From Flavobacterium humidisoli (GTDB lineage: Bacteria > Bacteroidota > Bacteroidia > Flavobacteriales > Flavobacteriaceae), in assembly GCF_023272795.1 (NCBI RefSeq), contig NZ_CP096829.1:2232001-2296000 (forward strand): a stretch of DNA of 64,000 nucleotides, written 5' to 3'. The position numbers and the translations under genes are program-made. The notes below the pieces were generated by a model. It was not told the origin of the DNA. It saw only the letters and a program-made list of their open reading frames with translations, and made no database searches. Shown one piece after another: positions 27,214 through 37,379 of the stretch (the first letter of the stretch is position 1; each line of letters begins with the position of its first letter).

Positions 27214-27559
27214 AATAGATGTGGTTAAGTTAAATAGTGAGCTTTGTAATTATTTAATTATTCGGGTTAAAAATGTTGATATTGATATTTTTTTACCCTA
27301 TAAATTATTAATTACACATCTAAAGTAATTTTTTTTTGATTTAATTTTAATTTGTAAGAAAATATATGATTACGAAAACGTTGTAGTGTTGAGAACTTTT
27401 TTTATGGTGCTTATAATTAGGTATTTGTTTGCTGTTTAAAATTAAATTTTAAAAGCACCTAGGAACTGTCTTTCATTAAATAAAAAAAACTGGAATATAT
27501 GATTTCGCACATTGAAAGAGAACTATCCTATAATTTTTTGTTAATACTATATCGGATAG
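27214..27559. other. Intergenic region upstream of the amylase and SurA-like genes
   Basis: About 350 bases without a gene, very AT-rich. An inverted repeat AACTATCC (27521-27528) / GGATAGTT (27554-27561) overlaps the -33 element of the promoter at 27560 and could be an operator. GAAAACGTTG near 27377 is a weak LacI-family-like palindrome upstream of the amylase gene. I found no clear amylase promoter. Confidence 0.4.
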
Positions 27560-27589
27560 TTGGATTATGTAATTGAATTGTTATTTTTG
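27560..27589 (+). promoter_or_regulatory. Promoter of the SurA-like gene
   Basis: TTG (27560-27562), 19 bases, then TATTTTTG (27582-27589): a full TTG-N17-23-TAnnTTTG match. The expected start is near 27595, giving a leader of about 105 bases to the ATG at 27701. Confidence 0.65.
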
Positions 27590-27700
27590 TTCGTTATAAG
27601 TTACGAAAGAACTATACTTTAATTATTTATGTTTGATGAACATACATATTTTCAGAGGAATTATCTAAAACAGGCTTACATTCAAATAAAAATTAAAATA

Positions 27701-29131
27701 ATGCTATTAAAAAAATTACAGCTAAAAACAATTGATTACAAGTTTGCTCTAACAATTTGTTTTTTTCTTTTTTTTACTCCAATTATCTCAGCGCAAGAAG
27801 TTATTCCTGATGTTGTGGCCCAAAAACCAATTGAAGTTCCTTCTGGGGGAAAATTGAAAATCGACGGAATTATTGCTACAGTAGGAGATTATATCGTTTT
27901 AGATTCTGATATCGATAAAGGATTTTTAGAAATTACTGCGCAAGGTGGATCTGTAAAAGATATTACAAGATGCCAGATGCTTGGTAAACTTTTAGAAGAT
28001 AAATTATATGCTCACCAAGCAATTCAGGATAGTATTATCGTAAGTGATGCGGAGGTAAGAGGAATGATGGAAGATCGTCTTAATTATATGACGCAACAGG
28101 TAGGAGATATCAATAAAGTAGTTGAATACTACAAAAAAAGCTCTGTAGAAGAGTTTAAAACTTATTTTGCTGATATCTTAAAGGAGCAAAAATTAGCATC
28201 GGAAATGAGAGATAAGATCGTTAAAGATGTTGAAATCACTCCAGAAGAAGTTCGTAATTTCTTTAAGAAAATCCCAAAAGATGAATTGCCAACTTTTGGA
28301 GCCGAAATGGAAGTAGCTCAAATTGTTGTAGAGCCTAAAATTTCTAAAGAAGACAAGCAAAAAGTTATCGATAGATTAAATGCAATTCGACAAGACGTTC
28401 TAGAAGGCTCTAGTTTTGCAACAAAAGCAGTTTTATATTCTCAAGATCCAGGATCTGCACCAAATGGAGGATATTATAAAATGACAAGAAAAACTCCTTT
28501 TGTTAAAGAATTTAAAGATGTTGCATTTAGTTTGCAAGCGGGTGAGATTTCCCAACCATTTGAAACTACTTTTGGATACCATATTATTATGGTAGAAAAA
28601 ATCAAAGGGCAAGAAGTAGAGCTTCGCCATATTTTGATTGCTCCAACTGTTTCTGAAGCAGCTTTAAAAGAAGCAAAAGAAAGAATTACAAATATTAGAA
28701 ATAAAATCATCAATAAAGAACTGACTTTTGCTGAAGCTGCAAGAACAGAATCTGATGAAAAGGAAACTAGAGCAAACGGAGGGACATTGGTAAATCCAAC
28801 AACACAAGATACTCGATTTGAGTTGACAAAAATGGATCCGACTTTATACAGCCAGGTTTCAAATTTAAAAGGAGATGAGATTTCTCAGCCACTTTTAAAT
28901 ACTGATGATAAAGGTAAAAAAACATACAAGTTAATTACAGTTACCAACAGAATTGAAGATCATACTGCAGATTATGCTAAAGATTATACTAAGATCAAAG
29001 AATTAGCATTAAAAGAAAAGCAGATCAATGCAATTGCAAAATGGTTTGATGCTAAAATTAAAGATACTTACATCAAAATTATAGGCGAGTATAAAGACTG
29101 TTCTTTTGCAAACAATTGGTTGAAAAAATAA
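27701..29131 (+). CDS. Periplasmic peptidyl-prolyl isomerase/chaperone (SurA-like)
   Basis: A 476-residue exported protein. From the ATG at 27701 it has a signal peptide (hydrophobic stretch ending FTPIISAQ), an N-terminal SurA-like helical domain (KIDGIIATVGDYIVLDSDID), and two parvulin domains: the first around AQIVVEPKISKEDKQ ... FGYHIIMVEK and the second around VELRHILIAPTVSEAAL. SurA-type proteins escort outer-membrane beta-barrel proteins through the periplasm. The frame could begin at 27629, but that adds 24 residues without signal-peptide character. Two terminator-like elements separate it from moxR on one side. Confidence 0.85.
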   Translation: MLLKKLQLKTIDYKFALTICFFLFFTPIISAQEVIPDVVAQKPIEVPSGGKLKIDGIIATVGDYIVLDSDIDKGFLEITAQGGSVKDITRCQMLGKLLEDKLYAHQAIQDSIIVSDAEVRGMMEDRLNYMTQQVGDINKVVEYYKKSSVEEFKTYFADILKEQKLASEMRDKIVKDVEITPEEVRNFFKKIPKDELPTFGAEMEVAQIVVEPKISKEDKQKVIDRLNAIRQDVLEGSSFATKAVLYSQDPGSAPNGGYYKMTRKTPFVKEFKDVAFSLQAGEISQPFETTFGYHIIMVEKIKGQEVELRHILIAPTVSEAALKEAKERITNIRNKIINKELTFAEAARTESDEKETRANGGTLVNPTTQDTRFELTKMDPTLYSQVSNLKGDEISQPLLNTDDKGKKTYKLITVTNRIEDHTADYAKDYTKIKELALKEKQINAIAKWFDAKIKDTYIKIIGEYKDCSFANNWLKK

Positions 29132-29147
29132 GTTTTAATAAATAAAT

Positions 29148-29189
29148 AAAAAGAGTTAGTTTTATGAATTCATAGAATTAACTCTTTTT
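29148..29189 (+). terminator. Terminator after the SurA-like gene
   Basis: AAAAAGAGTTA (29148-29158) pairs with TAACTCTTTTT (29179-29189); the loop carries a further palindrome TATGAATTCATA. A T run lies within the right arm. The moxR-like gene starts 20 bases later. Confidence 0.7.
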
Positions 29190-29209
29190 AATTTTAAATA
29201 TATTCATAA

Positions 29210-30163
29210 ATGTCTGACGTAACAGCAATTCACAATTTAGTTCAAAAAAGAAATGAATTAAAAAAAGAAATAGCGAAAATCATTGTAGGGCAGGACGCCG
29301 TTGTAGATCAAATTTTACTTTGTATATTTTCTGGAGGACACGCACTTTTAATTGGAGTTCCTGGTTTGGCAAAAACCTTAATGATTAATACTTTGTCTCA
29401 GGCTTTAGGTCTGGATTTTAAAAGAATTCAGTTTACGCCAGATTTGATGCCTTCGGATATTTTAGGAAGCGAAATTTTAGATGAAAATAGGAACTTCAAA
29501 TTCATTAAAGGACCCATTTTTTCCAATATTATTTTGGCCGATGAGATAAATAGAACGCCGCCAAAAACACAAGCGGCTTTGTTGGAAGCAATGCAAGAAA
29601 GATCGGTGACAATTGCGGGACAACATCATAAATTAGATTTGCCCTATTTTGTTTTAGCAACTCAAAACCCTATTGAGCAAGAAGGGACTTATCCTTTGCC
29701 AGAAGCGCAATTAGACCGTTTTATGTTTGCTATTAAATTGGAATATCCAACTTTTGAAGAAGAAGTTCAAGTTGTAAAAAGAACAACTTCTGATGTGAAA
29801 ACAGAAATTAATCCATTATTTACAGCTCAAGAAATTATTGATTTTCAGCATCTAATTCGTAGAATTCCTGTTGCAGATAATGTTATAGAATATGCGGTAA
29901 CTCTAGTAAGCAAAACTCGTCCAGATAATAGTTTGACTAATGATTTTGTGAAAAACTATTTAGATTGGGGAGCAGGGCCAAGAGCTTCACAGAATTTAAT
30001 TCTAGCAGCAAAAGCGCATGCGGCTTTCAATGGGAAATTCTCACCAGATATTGAGGATGTACAAGCCGTTGCGACAGGTATTTTGAGACATAGAATTATT
30101 AAAAACTATAAAGCAGACGCCGAAGGAATAACTGAAGAAGTTATTATTAAAAAATTAATGTAA
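29210..30163 (+). CDS. MoxR-family AAA+ ATPase
   Basis: A 317-residue AAA+ ATPase of the MoxR group. Walker A is GVPGLAKT (residues 49-56), Walker B is IILADEINR, and sensor 1 is in LATQNPIEQEGTYPLPEAQLDRF, the MoxR hallmark. The C-terminal helical lid (RPDNSLTNDFVKNYLDWGAGPRA) is complete. MoxR proteins act as chaperones for metal-cofactor insertion or partner with VWA-domain proteins; the usual DUF58/VWA partners of the BatA-type operon are not next to it here. It is a single gene between terminators. Confidence 0.9.
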   Translation: MSDVTAIHNLVQKRNELKKEIAKIIVGQDAVVDQILLCIFSGGHALLIGVPGLAKTLMINTLSQALGLDFKRIQFTPDLMPSDILGSEILDENRNFKFIKGPIFSNIILADEINRTPPKTQAALLEAMQERSVTIAGQHHKLDLPYFVLATQNPIEQEGTYPLPEAQLDRFMFAIKLEYPTFEEEVQVVKRTTSDVKTEINPLFTAQEIIDFQHLIRRIPVADNVIEYAVTLVSKTRPDNSLTNDFVKNYLDWGAGPRASQNLILAAKAHAAFNGKFSPDIEDVQAVATGILRHRIIKNYKADAEGITEEVIIKKLM

Positions 30164-30185
30164 AATTTGAAATTTACATTTTCAG

Positions 30186-30216
30186 AATCCTGATAATTTA
30201 TTGTCAGGATTTTTTG
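30186..30216 (+). terminator. Terminator of moxR-like gene
   Basis: AATCCTGA (30186-30193) pairs with TCAGGATT (30204-30211), followed by a T run. Confidence 0.85.
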
Positions 30217-30506
30217 TTTTTAGCAAATGGAAAACTCTTCTCAAACGACGTTTAAAATCCCAACTATAACGTTATAATTGCTTATTTAGAAAGATTCTTC
30301 TTGAAAATAGAAGTAAAAACTTACTTGTTTTCTAACATCAAATTTCGACTTTGTTAAAGAAAAGGTCTTTAAATATTAATAATTCATTATTTTGATGTAA
30401 AATTGAGTTTTTGGCAAAAACAAGCAGTGAAAATCGTTTTTTAGCAATAATAATTTTTGAAAAGGCTTGTTCTATTAAATTTTTTTTAATTATCGTCTTT
30501 AATGCT
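30217..30506. other. Gene-free region upstream of acnB
   Basis: About 290 AT-rich bases with no convincing gene, repeat or tRNA. A short palindrome ATAACGTTAT lies near 30265. I see nothing else to report. Confidence 0.5.
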
Positions 30507-30514
30507 TAAATTTG
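30507..30514 (+). promoter_or_regulatory. -7 element of the acnB promoter
   Basis: TAAATTTG matches TAnnTTTG exactly, 27 bases before the ATG at 30542. No TTG in the right place upstream. Confidence 0.45.
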
Positions 30515-30541
30515 CCTCAAAAAAATAAATCCGCTTTTATT

Positions 30542-33313
30542 ATGAATATTTATCAGGATTACATTCAAGAAATTGAAGAAAGAAAAAATCAAGGGTTACA
30601 CCCTAAACCAATCGATGGAGCTGAATTATTAAGCGAAATCATTGCTCAAATTAAAGATGTTGATAACGCAAATCGCGAAGACTCTCTTAAGTTTTTTATT
30701 TACAATACTTTACCAGGTACTACAAGTGCTGCAGGTGAAAAAGCTAAGTTTTTAAAAGAAATTATTTTAGGTCAATCAATTGTAGCAGAAATTACTCCAG
30801 CTTTTGCTTTTGAATTATTATCACACATGAAGGGTGGACCTTCAATTGAAGTGTTATTAGATCTAGCTTTAGGAAATGATGCTGCAATTGCTCAACAAGC
30901 TGCAGACGTTCTTAAAACTCAAGTTTTCCTTTACGATGCAGATACTGACCGTTTAAAAGAAGCGTTCAAAAGTGGTAATGCATTCGCTAAAGAAATTATC
31001 GAAAGTTATGCAAAAGCTGAATTCTTCACTAAGCTTCCAGAAATAGCTGAAGAAATTAAAGTTGTTACTTATATCGCTGGAGAAGGGGATATCTCTACAG
31101 ATTTATTATCTCCAGGAAACCAAGCGCACTCTCGTTCTGACCGTGAACTTCACGGAAAATGTATGATTACGCCAGAAGCTCAAAAAGAAATTCAAGCGCT
31201 TCAGGCAAAACATCCAGATGCAAGTGTGATGTTAATCGCTGAAAAAGGTACAATGGGAGTTGGTTCTTCTAGAATGTCAGGTGTAAACAACGTGGCACTT
31301 TGGACAGGAAAACAAGCAAGTGAGTATGTTCCGTTCGTTAATATTGCTCCAATTGTTGGAGGTACAAATGGTATTTCTCCAATTTTCCTTACTACAGTTG
31401 ACGTAACTGGTGGTATTGGAATTGACCTTAAAAACTGGGTTAAAAAATTAGATGCAGACGGAAAACCAGTATTGAACGAAAATAACGAGCCAATTCTTGA
31501 GCAGGCATATTCTGTTGCTACAGGAACTGTTCTTACTATTAATACTCAAACTAAAAAATTATACAACGGTGATCAAGAATTAATTGATATTTCTAGATCA
31601 TTTAATCCTCAGAAAAAAGAGTTCATTAGAGCTGGAGGGTCTTACGCAATTGTATTTGGTAAAAAACTTCAAACTTTCGCTGCTAAAGTATTGGATATCG
31701 AAGCTCCTGCAGTATTTGCTCCATCTAAAGAAATTTCTAACGAAGGACAAGGTTTAACTGCAGTTGAAAAAATCTTCAACAAAAATGCTGTAGGGATTGC
31801 TCCAGGAAAAGTTTTACACGCTGGATCAGACGTTCGTGTAGAAGTAAATATCGTAGGTTCTCAAGATACTACAGGTCTTATGACGGCTCAAGAATTAGAG
31901 TCTATGGCTGCTACAGTTATTTCTCCAATTGTTGACGGTGCTTATCAATCTGGTTGTCATACTGCTTCTGTTTGGGATAAAAAAGCTCAGGCTAACATTC
32001 CTAAATTAATGAAGTTTATGAACAATTTTGGTTTGATTACGGCTCGTGACCCAAAAGGTGTTTATCACTCAATGACAGACGTAATCCATAAAGTACTTAA
32101 CGATATTACTATCGACGAATGGGCAATCATTATCGGTGGTGACTCTCACACGAGAATGTCTAAAGGTGTTGCTTTTGGTGCTGACTCAGGAACTGTTGCT
32201 CTTGCATTGGCTACGGGAGAGGCTTCTATGCCAATTCCGGAATCTGTAAAAGTAACTTTCAAAGGAGACATGAAAGGTTATATGGATTTCCGTGATGTGG
32301 TTCACGCTACACAAGCTCAAATGCTTAAGCAATTCAATGGGGAGAACGTATTCCAAGGAAGAATCATTGAGGTTCACATCGGAACTCTTACTGCTGACCA
32401 AGCATTTACATTTACAGACTGGACTGCAGAGATGAAAGCAAAAGCTTCTATCTGTATTTCAGAAGACGATACTTTAATCGAATCATTGGAAATTGCTAAA
32501 GGTAGAATCCAGATCATGATTGATAAAGGAATGGATAACGATAGACAAGTTCTTCAAGGTTTAATCAACAAAGCAGATAAGAGAATCACTGAAATTAAAT
32601 CTGGTGAAAAACCAGCTTTAACTCCAGATGCAAATGCTAAATATTATGCTGAAGTTGTAGTTGATTTGGATCTAATTGCTGAACCAATGATTGCTGACCC
32701 AGATGTTAATAATAAAGATGTTTCTAAACGTTATACTCACGATACTATCAGACCATTATCTTTTTATGGTGGAGAGAAAAAGGTAGATCTTGGATTTATT
32801 GGTTCTTGTATGGTTCATAAAGGAGATATGAAAATCCTTGCTCAGATGTTGAAAAATGTTGAAGCGCAAACAGGAAAAGTTGAATTTAATGCTCCTCTTG
32901 TAGTTGCTCCTCCTACTTACAACATCGTTGATGAGTTGAAAGCAGAAGGTGACTGGGAAGTTTTACAAAAATACTCAGGTTTCGAATTTGATGATAATGC
33001 TCCTAAAGGCGCAGCTCGTACGGAATACGAAAACATGTTGTACTTAGAGCGTCCAGGATGCAACCTTTGTATGGGTAATCAAGAAAAAGCAGCTAAAGGA
33101 GATACAGTAATGGCGACATCTACTCGTTTATTCCAAGGAAGAGTTGTAGAAGATAAAGAAGGTAAAAAAGGAGAATCTTTACTTTCTTCTACTCCAGTTG
33201 TGGTTCTTTCTACAATTTTAGGTAGAACTCCAACTATGGAAGAATACACTGCTGCGGTAGATGGTATTAACTTAACTAAGTTCGCACCTTCTAACAAACA
33301 ATTAGTTATGTAA
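30542..33313 (+). CDS. acnB: Aconitate hydratase B (bifunctional AcnB type)
   Basis: A 923-residue AcnB. It begins MNIYQDYIQEIEERKNQGLHP with the AcnB N-terminal HEAT-like domain (residues 1-170), which is absent from other aconitases, followed by the swivelling domain and the catalytic core. The 4Fe-4S ligand cysteines are near FIGSCMVHKGD and PGCNLCMGNQ. It interconverts citrate and isocitrate in the TCA cycle. A TTG upstream at 30512 is in frame but would place the start inside the promoter region, so 30542 is used. A second aconitase of a different family follows at 33437, separated by a terminator. Confidence 0.95.
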   Translation: MNIYQDYIQEIEERKNQGLHPKPIDGAELLSEIIAQIKDVDNANREDSLKFFIYNTLPGTTSAAGEKAKFLKEIILGQSIVAEITPAFAFELLSHMKGGPSIEVLLDLALGNDAAIAQQAADVLKTQVFLYDADTDRLKEAFKSGNAFAKEIIESYAKAEFFTKLPEIAEEIKVVTYIAGEGDISTDLLSPGNQAHSRSDRELHGKCMITPEAQKEIQALQAKHPDASVMLIAEKGTMGVGSSRMSGVNNVALWTGKQASEYVPFVNIAPIVGGTNGISPIFLTTVDVTGGIGIDLKNWVKKLDADGKPVLNENNEPILEQAYSVATGTVLTINTQTKKLYNGDQELIDISRSFNPQKKEFIRAGGSYAIVFGKKLQTFAAKVLDIEAPAVFAPSKEISNEGQGLTAVEKIFNKNAVGIAPGKVLHAGSDVRVEVNIVGSQDTTGLMTAQELESMAATVISPIVDGAYQSGCHTASVWDKKAQANIPKLMKFMNNFGLITARDPKGVYHSMTDVIHKVLNDITIDEWAIIIGGDSHTRMSKGVAFGADSGTVALALATGEASMPIPESVKVTFKGDMKGYMDFRDVVHATQAQMLKQFNGENVFQGRIIEVHIGTLTADQAFTFTDWTAEMKAKASICISEDDTLIESLEIAKGRIQIMIDKGMDNDRQVLQGLINKADKRITEIKSGEKPALTPDANAKYYAEVVVDLDLIAEPMIADPDVNNKDVSKRYTHDTIRPLSFYGGEKKVDLGFIGSCMVHKGDMKILAQMLKNVEAQTGKVEFNAPLVVAPPTYNIVDELKAEGDWEVLQKYSGFEFDDNAPKGAARTEYENMLYLERPGCNLCMGNQEKAAKGDTVMATSTRLFQGRVVEDKEGKKGESLLSSTPVVVLSTILGRTPTMEEYTAAVDGINLTKFAPSNKQLVM

Positions 33314-33338
33314 TCGAAAGATTATTTAATAATATCTT

Positions 33339-33370
33339 AAAAGCCCGAGTCGTAAAACTCGGGCTTTTTT
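33339..33370 (+). terminator. Terminator between the two aconitase genes
   Basis: AAAAGCCCGAGT (33339-33350) pairs with ACTCGGGCTTTT, followed by T residues, with a 6-base loop. A very stable GC-rich stem. Confidence 0.92.
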
Positions 33371-33436
33371 AGTAATAATTGTTCTATTTTTTGTAACTTG
33401 TCATGTTCAAAAAAGAATAATAAAAACAAAAAATCT

Positions 33437-35701
33437 ATGGCTTTTGATATCGAAATGATTAAAAAAGTGTACGAAAACATGCCAGGTCGCGTTGATAAAG
33501 CGCGCGAGATTGTTGGTCGTCCGCTTACTTTAACAGAGAAAATTTTATACAATCACCTTTGGGATGGAAATCCTACTAAGGCGTTTGGAAGAGGAATTGA
33601 TTACGTTGATTTTGCACCCGATCGCGTAGCTTGTCAAGATGCAACTGCACAAATGGCATTATTACAGTTTATGCATGCTGGTAAATCTAAAGTGGCAGTT
33701 CCAACAACGGTACATTGTGATCACTTAATTCAGGCAAAAGTAGATGCTGTAACCGATTTGGCAAGAGCAAAAACACAAAGTAATGAAGTTTTCGACTTCT
33801 TATCTTCTGTTTCTAATAAATACGGAATTGGTTTCTGGAAGCCAGGAGCTGGAATTATCCACCAAGTTGTACTTGAAAATTATGCATTTCCAGGTGGAAT
33901 GATGATTGGTACCGATTCTCATACTGTAAATGCAGGTGGTTTAGGAATGGTCGCAATTGGTGTTGGTGGAGCAGATGCTGTAGATGTTATGTCTGGAATG
34001 GCTTGGGAACTTAAATTTCCTAAACTTATCGGAGTTAAATTAACCGGTAAATTATCGGGATGGACGGCTCCAAAAGATGTTATTCTTAAAGTTGCAGGTA
34101 TTCTTACTGTAAAAGGCGGTACTGGTGCTATTGTAGAATATTTTGGTGAAGGCGCAACAGCTATGTCTTGTACAGGTAAAGGAACAATTTGTAATATGGG
34201 AGCTGAGATTGGGGCTACAACTTCAACTTTTGGCTACGATGATTCAATGAGCCGTTACTTACGTTCGACAAATAGAGCAGAAGTGGCTGATGCTGCAGAT
34301 AAAATTGCTTCTTACTTAACAGGAGATCCAGAAGTATATGCAGATCCAGAAAAATATTTTGATCAAGTTATTGAAATAAACTTATCTACATTAGAACCAC
34401 ATTTAAACGGTCCTTTTACTCCAGATTTAGCTACTCCAATTTCTAAAATGAAAGAAGAAGCGGTTAAAAATAATTGGCCATTACAAATTCAAGTTGGTTT
34501 AATAGGTTCTTGTACAAACTCTTCTTACGAAGATATTTCTCGTGCAGCTTCATTAGCAAGACAGGTTGCTGATAAAAATTTAAAAACAAAGTCACAATTT
34601 ACAATCACTCCAGGTTCTGAAGTAGTGCGTTCTACAATCGAAAGAGATGGATTTATCGATACTTTCCATAAAATTGGTGCAACAGTTTTTGCAAATGCCT
34701 GCGGACCGTGTATTGGTATGTGGGATAGAGAAGGAGCAGAAAAAGAAGAAAGAAACACAATCGTGCACTCTTTCAATCGTAACTTCTCAAAACGTGCAGA
34801 CGGTAACCCAAATACTTTGGCCTTTGTAGGATCTCCAGAGTTGGTAACGGCTTTAGCTATTGCAGGTGATTTAAGTTTTAATCCACTGACAGATAAATTA
34901 ATCAATGAAGATGGAGAAGAAGTAATGCTTGACGAGCCAACAGGAGACGAACTTCCTGCTAAAGGCTTCTATGCTGAAGATCCAGGTTTTCAAGCTCCTG
35001 CGGAAGATGGTTCAAGTGTTCAAGTAGTGGTTAATCCAGCTTCAGAGCGTTTACAATTGTTGGCTCCATTTGATGCTTGGGATGGTAAAAATATTACTGG
35101 TGCTAAATTGTTAATCAAAGCATTCGGAAAATGTACTACAGATCACATCTCTATGGCTGGGCCATGGTTGCGTTTCCGTGGACACTTAGATAATATTTCA
35201 AATAATATGTTGATCGGAGCAGTAAATGCTTACAATCAAAAAACAAATTCGGTTAAAAACCAATTAACGGGTGAATATGATGCTGTTCCTGCTGTAGCTC
35301 GTTCGTACAAAGCAGCTGGAGTTCCATCTATTGTAGTTGGAGATCATAACTACGGAGAAGGTTCTTCTCGTGAGCATGCAGCTATGGAACCTCGTTTCTT
35401 AGGTGTTAAAGCGGTATTGGTAAAATCTTTTGCACGTATCCATGAAACAAACCTTAAAAAACAAGGTCTTTTAGGATTGACATTTGCGAACGAAGGAGAT
35501 TACGATAAAATCCAAGAAGATGACACAATTAACTTCTTAGATTTAACAGAATTTGCTCCAGGCAAACCATTAACATTAGAATTTGTTCATGCAGATGGTA
35601 CAAAAGATATTATCTTGGCAAACCATACCTACAACGCAGGTCAAATTGGCTGGTTTGTTGCAGGTTCTGCATTAAATTTAATTGCAGCCGGAAAAGCTTA
35701 A
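33437..35701 (+). CDS. Aconitase, mitochondrial-type (second aconitate hydratase)
   Basis: A 754-residue aconitase close in length and layout to eukaryotic mitochondrial aconitase (start [18 protein letters not shown], no HEAT domain). Motifs include [13 protein letters not shown], the 4Fe-4S ligands in IGSCTNSS and ACGPCIGMW, and [10 protein letters not shown] in the C-terminal domain. It catalyses the same citrate-isocitrate step as AcnB. Having both in tandem suggests different oxidative-stress sensitivity or redundancy. The frame extends upstream to 33398, but those codons are lysine- and serine-rich and not aconitase-like, so ATG 33437 is used. Confidence 0.92.
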   Translation: MAFDIEMIKKVYENMPGRVDKAREIVGRPLTLTEKILYNHLWDGNPTKAFGRGIDYVDFAPDRVACQDATAQMALLQFMHAGKSKVAVPTTVHCDHLIQAKVDAVTDLARAKTQSNEVFDFLSSVSNKYGIGFWKPGAGIIHQVVLENYAFPGGMMIGTDSHTVNAGGLGMVAIGVGGADAVDVMSGMAWELKFPKLIGVKLTGKLSGWTAPKDVILKVAGILTVKGGTGAIVEYFGEGATAMSCTGKGTICNMGAEIGATTSTFGYDDSMSRYLRSTNRAEVADAADKIASYLTGDPEVYADPEKYFDQVIEINLSTLEPHLNGPFTPDLATPISKMKEEAVKNNWPLQIQVGLIGSCTNSSYEDISRAASLARQVADKNLKTKSQFTITPGSEVVRSTIERDGFIDTFHKIGATVFANACGPCIGMWDREGAEKEERNTIVHSFNRNFSKRADGNPNTLAFVGSPELVTALAIAGDLSFNPLTDKLINEDGEEVMLDEPTGDELPAKGFYAEDPGFQAPAEDGSSVQVVVNPASERLQLLAPFDAWDGKNITGAKLLIKAFGKCTTDHISMAGPWLRFRGHLDNISNNMLIGAVNAYNQKTNSVKNQLTGEYDAVPAVARSYKAAGVPSIVVGDHNYGEGSSREHAAMEPRFLGVKAVLVKSFARIHETNLKKQGLLGLTFANEGDYDKIQEDDTINFLDLTEFAPGKPLTLEFVHADGTKDIILANHTYNAGQIGWFVAGSALNLIAAGKA

Positions 35702-35722
35702 TATTTAAATTTTATATAATGT

Positions 35723-35755
35723 AAAAGCCCTGTGAAAACAGGGCTTTTGTTTTTT
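35723..35755 (+). terminator. Terminator of the mitochondrial-type aconitase gene
   Basis: AAAAGCCCTGT and ACAGGGCTTTT (35723-35733, 35738-35748) form an 11-bp stem, followed by a T run. Confidence 0.92.
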
Positions 35756-35773
35756 ATAAGCAATATGATAAAA

Positions 35774-37174
35774 TTAGTTTTTGTTTGCTAAACTATCTTG
35801 TGATAAAACTCTAATTCGGTAAGGTCTTGTGGTCTCAAATTCATCTATAGAAATGCTGTATGTTTTGGACGAAGGAGACGTGTAGTAATTGCTAAAATCG
35901 TATCCTCCAATGATATATAATTTGTCATTAATAAAGTGCATTGCAGCACATTTTAGCTCGAGATTAATATAAAATTCTTTAATTAGTTTTGATTTTGTAT
36001 TGTAAACGAACAATTTTCCGTCTTCAAATAGGTAAATAGTGTCGTCATTGTGTGTAACGGCAGGATTTTCGAGTCGAAGGAGTAAAGTTGCTTCCTTTTT
36101 TCAGCTTTCATTTGTTAAATCGAAGCTGTGAATTTCAGAAAAACTTCTATTGTCGCTATTGCCAATTGTGAAAATTTTGTCCTCAATCAAAACTCCGCTT
36201 ACTTCTTGGGCTACAGGCATTTTTGTTAACTCATACCATAGGCCAGAAGTTAAATTGTACAGATGTACTTTATCTGTAAAAATTTTTGCACCTCTTACAG
36301 TTGATTTTATCGATCCGCCCATAACAATAATGTTGTCCTTATAAGTGAATGAAGCAAAGTTTACGGCTTTATGTGGATTTGTTTTGTCAATTGTAATTTG
36401 ATTTGTGTTAAGGTCAAAAACTTCAATTTCATTATCTAGAAATTCATGTTTTTTATTGCCTAGTGGCCCTCTTTTTCCTCCCAAAACATAAAGTGTGTTA
36501 TTGTAAAAATTTATATTATGGTAAGCTCGTTTTTTTAATTTCTGATTTGATTTCTCCCATACATCTGTTTTAGGATCATAAGCAAGGAGGTCTCCCTTGT
36601 AAAAAACTTTACCTTGATCGCCTCCAATCTCTTGAAGGTATTTGTTTATAAAAACAGGATCGTTAAATCTAGTAGGATCACCGCCGCCAATGTCTTTTGA
36701 TTTTATAGTAGTTAAAACATTCCATTGTTCACTATTATCGCCTCCAATAACATAAATTTTGCCATTTGCTACCACGGAGCCAAAGGAATAAATACCATAT
36801 TCTAAAGGTGATAGTTTGGTAAAATCAAGTTTAGATTTTAATTTCGACCACCTATTATCGGCAATAATTACATTTTTTAAAGTTTCAATATCTTCTTCAA
36901 GTGAGATAACATAATTTGACTTTTTTAAATCTGTAATCGTAATTTTTGTTGTTGAATATCCAATATGAGAAATCTGAAGGGTGTCGTTTGGTTTTGTTTT
37001 ATTGTTTAGTGAAAATTCTCCCTTCTCATTGGTTAAAGTTCCAATTTGAGTATGCAATGCATAAATGTTGGCATCTTCTATCGGTAAGTTGGTTTTTTGA
37101 GATTTGACAATCCCGCTTACTAATTGCGCATTTGCAATAAAAGGCAGTAAAGCAATGTAAAGTAGTTTTTTCAC
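35774..37174 (-). pseudogene. Kelch-type beta-propeller protein with an internal stop (TGA replacing Trp)
   Basis: A 466-codon frame interrupted by TGA at codon 358 (36101-36103). The frame stays open and homologous on both sides. The intact paralogue just upstream in transcription (37380-38759) has TGG (Trp) at the same place, in an otherwise matching context (DLTNET W KNEAT versus DLTNES stop KKEAT). The first part has a signal peptide (start GTG 37174), a carboxypeptidase-like regulatory domain (VSGIVKSQKTNLPIEDANIY; residues about 17-85) and Kelch repeats (YHNINFYNNTLYVLGGKRG). The last 108 codons still encode Kelch repeats ending in LANKN. Recent decay, sequencing error and stop read-through are all possible. 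Confidence 0.75.
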
Positions 37175-37341
37175 TGTAAATAAGTTTTATCTTGGATTTA
37201 ATTCTTCAAAGGTGGACTTCTAAATTATAGTGGCTGATTTGAAGTAAATTTACTATTAAATTTTTTGAGTTCCAATTGAAATGAAAAGGACTTTCGGTTA
37301 AAAACCACAGTTTATTTCTGTTTTATAAAATAAGACAAAAA

Positions 37342-37371
37342 AAAATGTTCTGTTTTTTTACAGAACATTTT
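37342..37371 (-). terminator. Terminator of the intact Kelch gene
   Basis: AAAATGTTCTGT and ACAGAACATTTT form an 11-12-bp stem; a T run follows on the minus strand (A at 37337-37345). Confidence 0.85.
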
Positions 37372-37379
37372 ATTACGAG

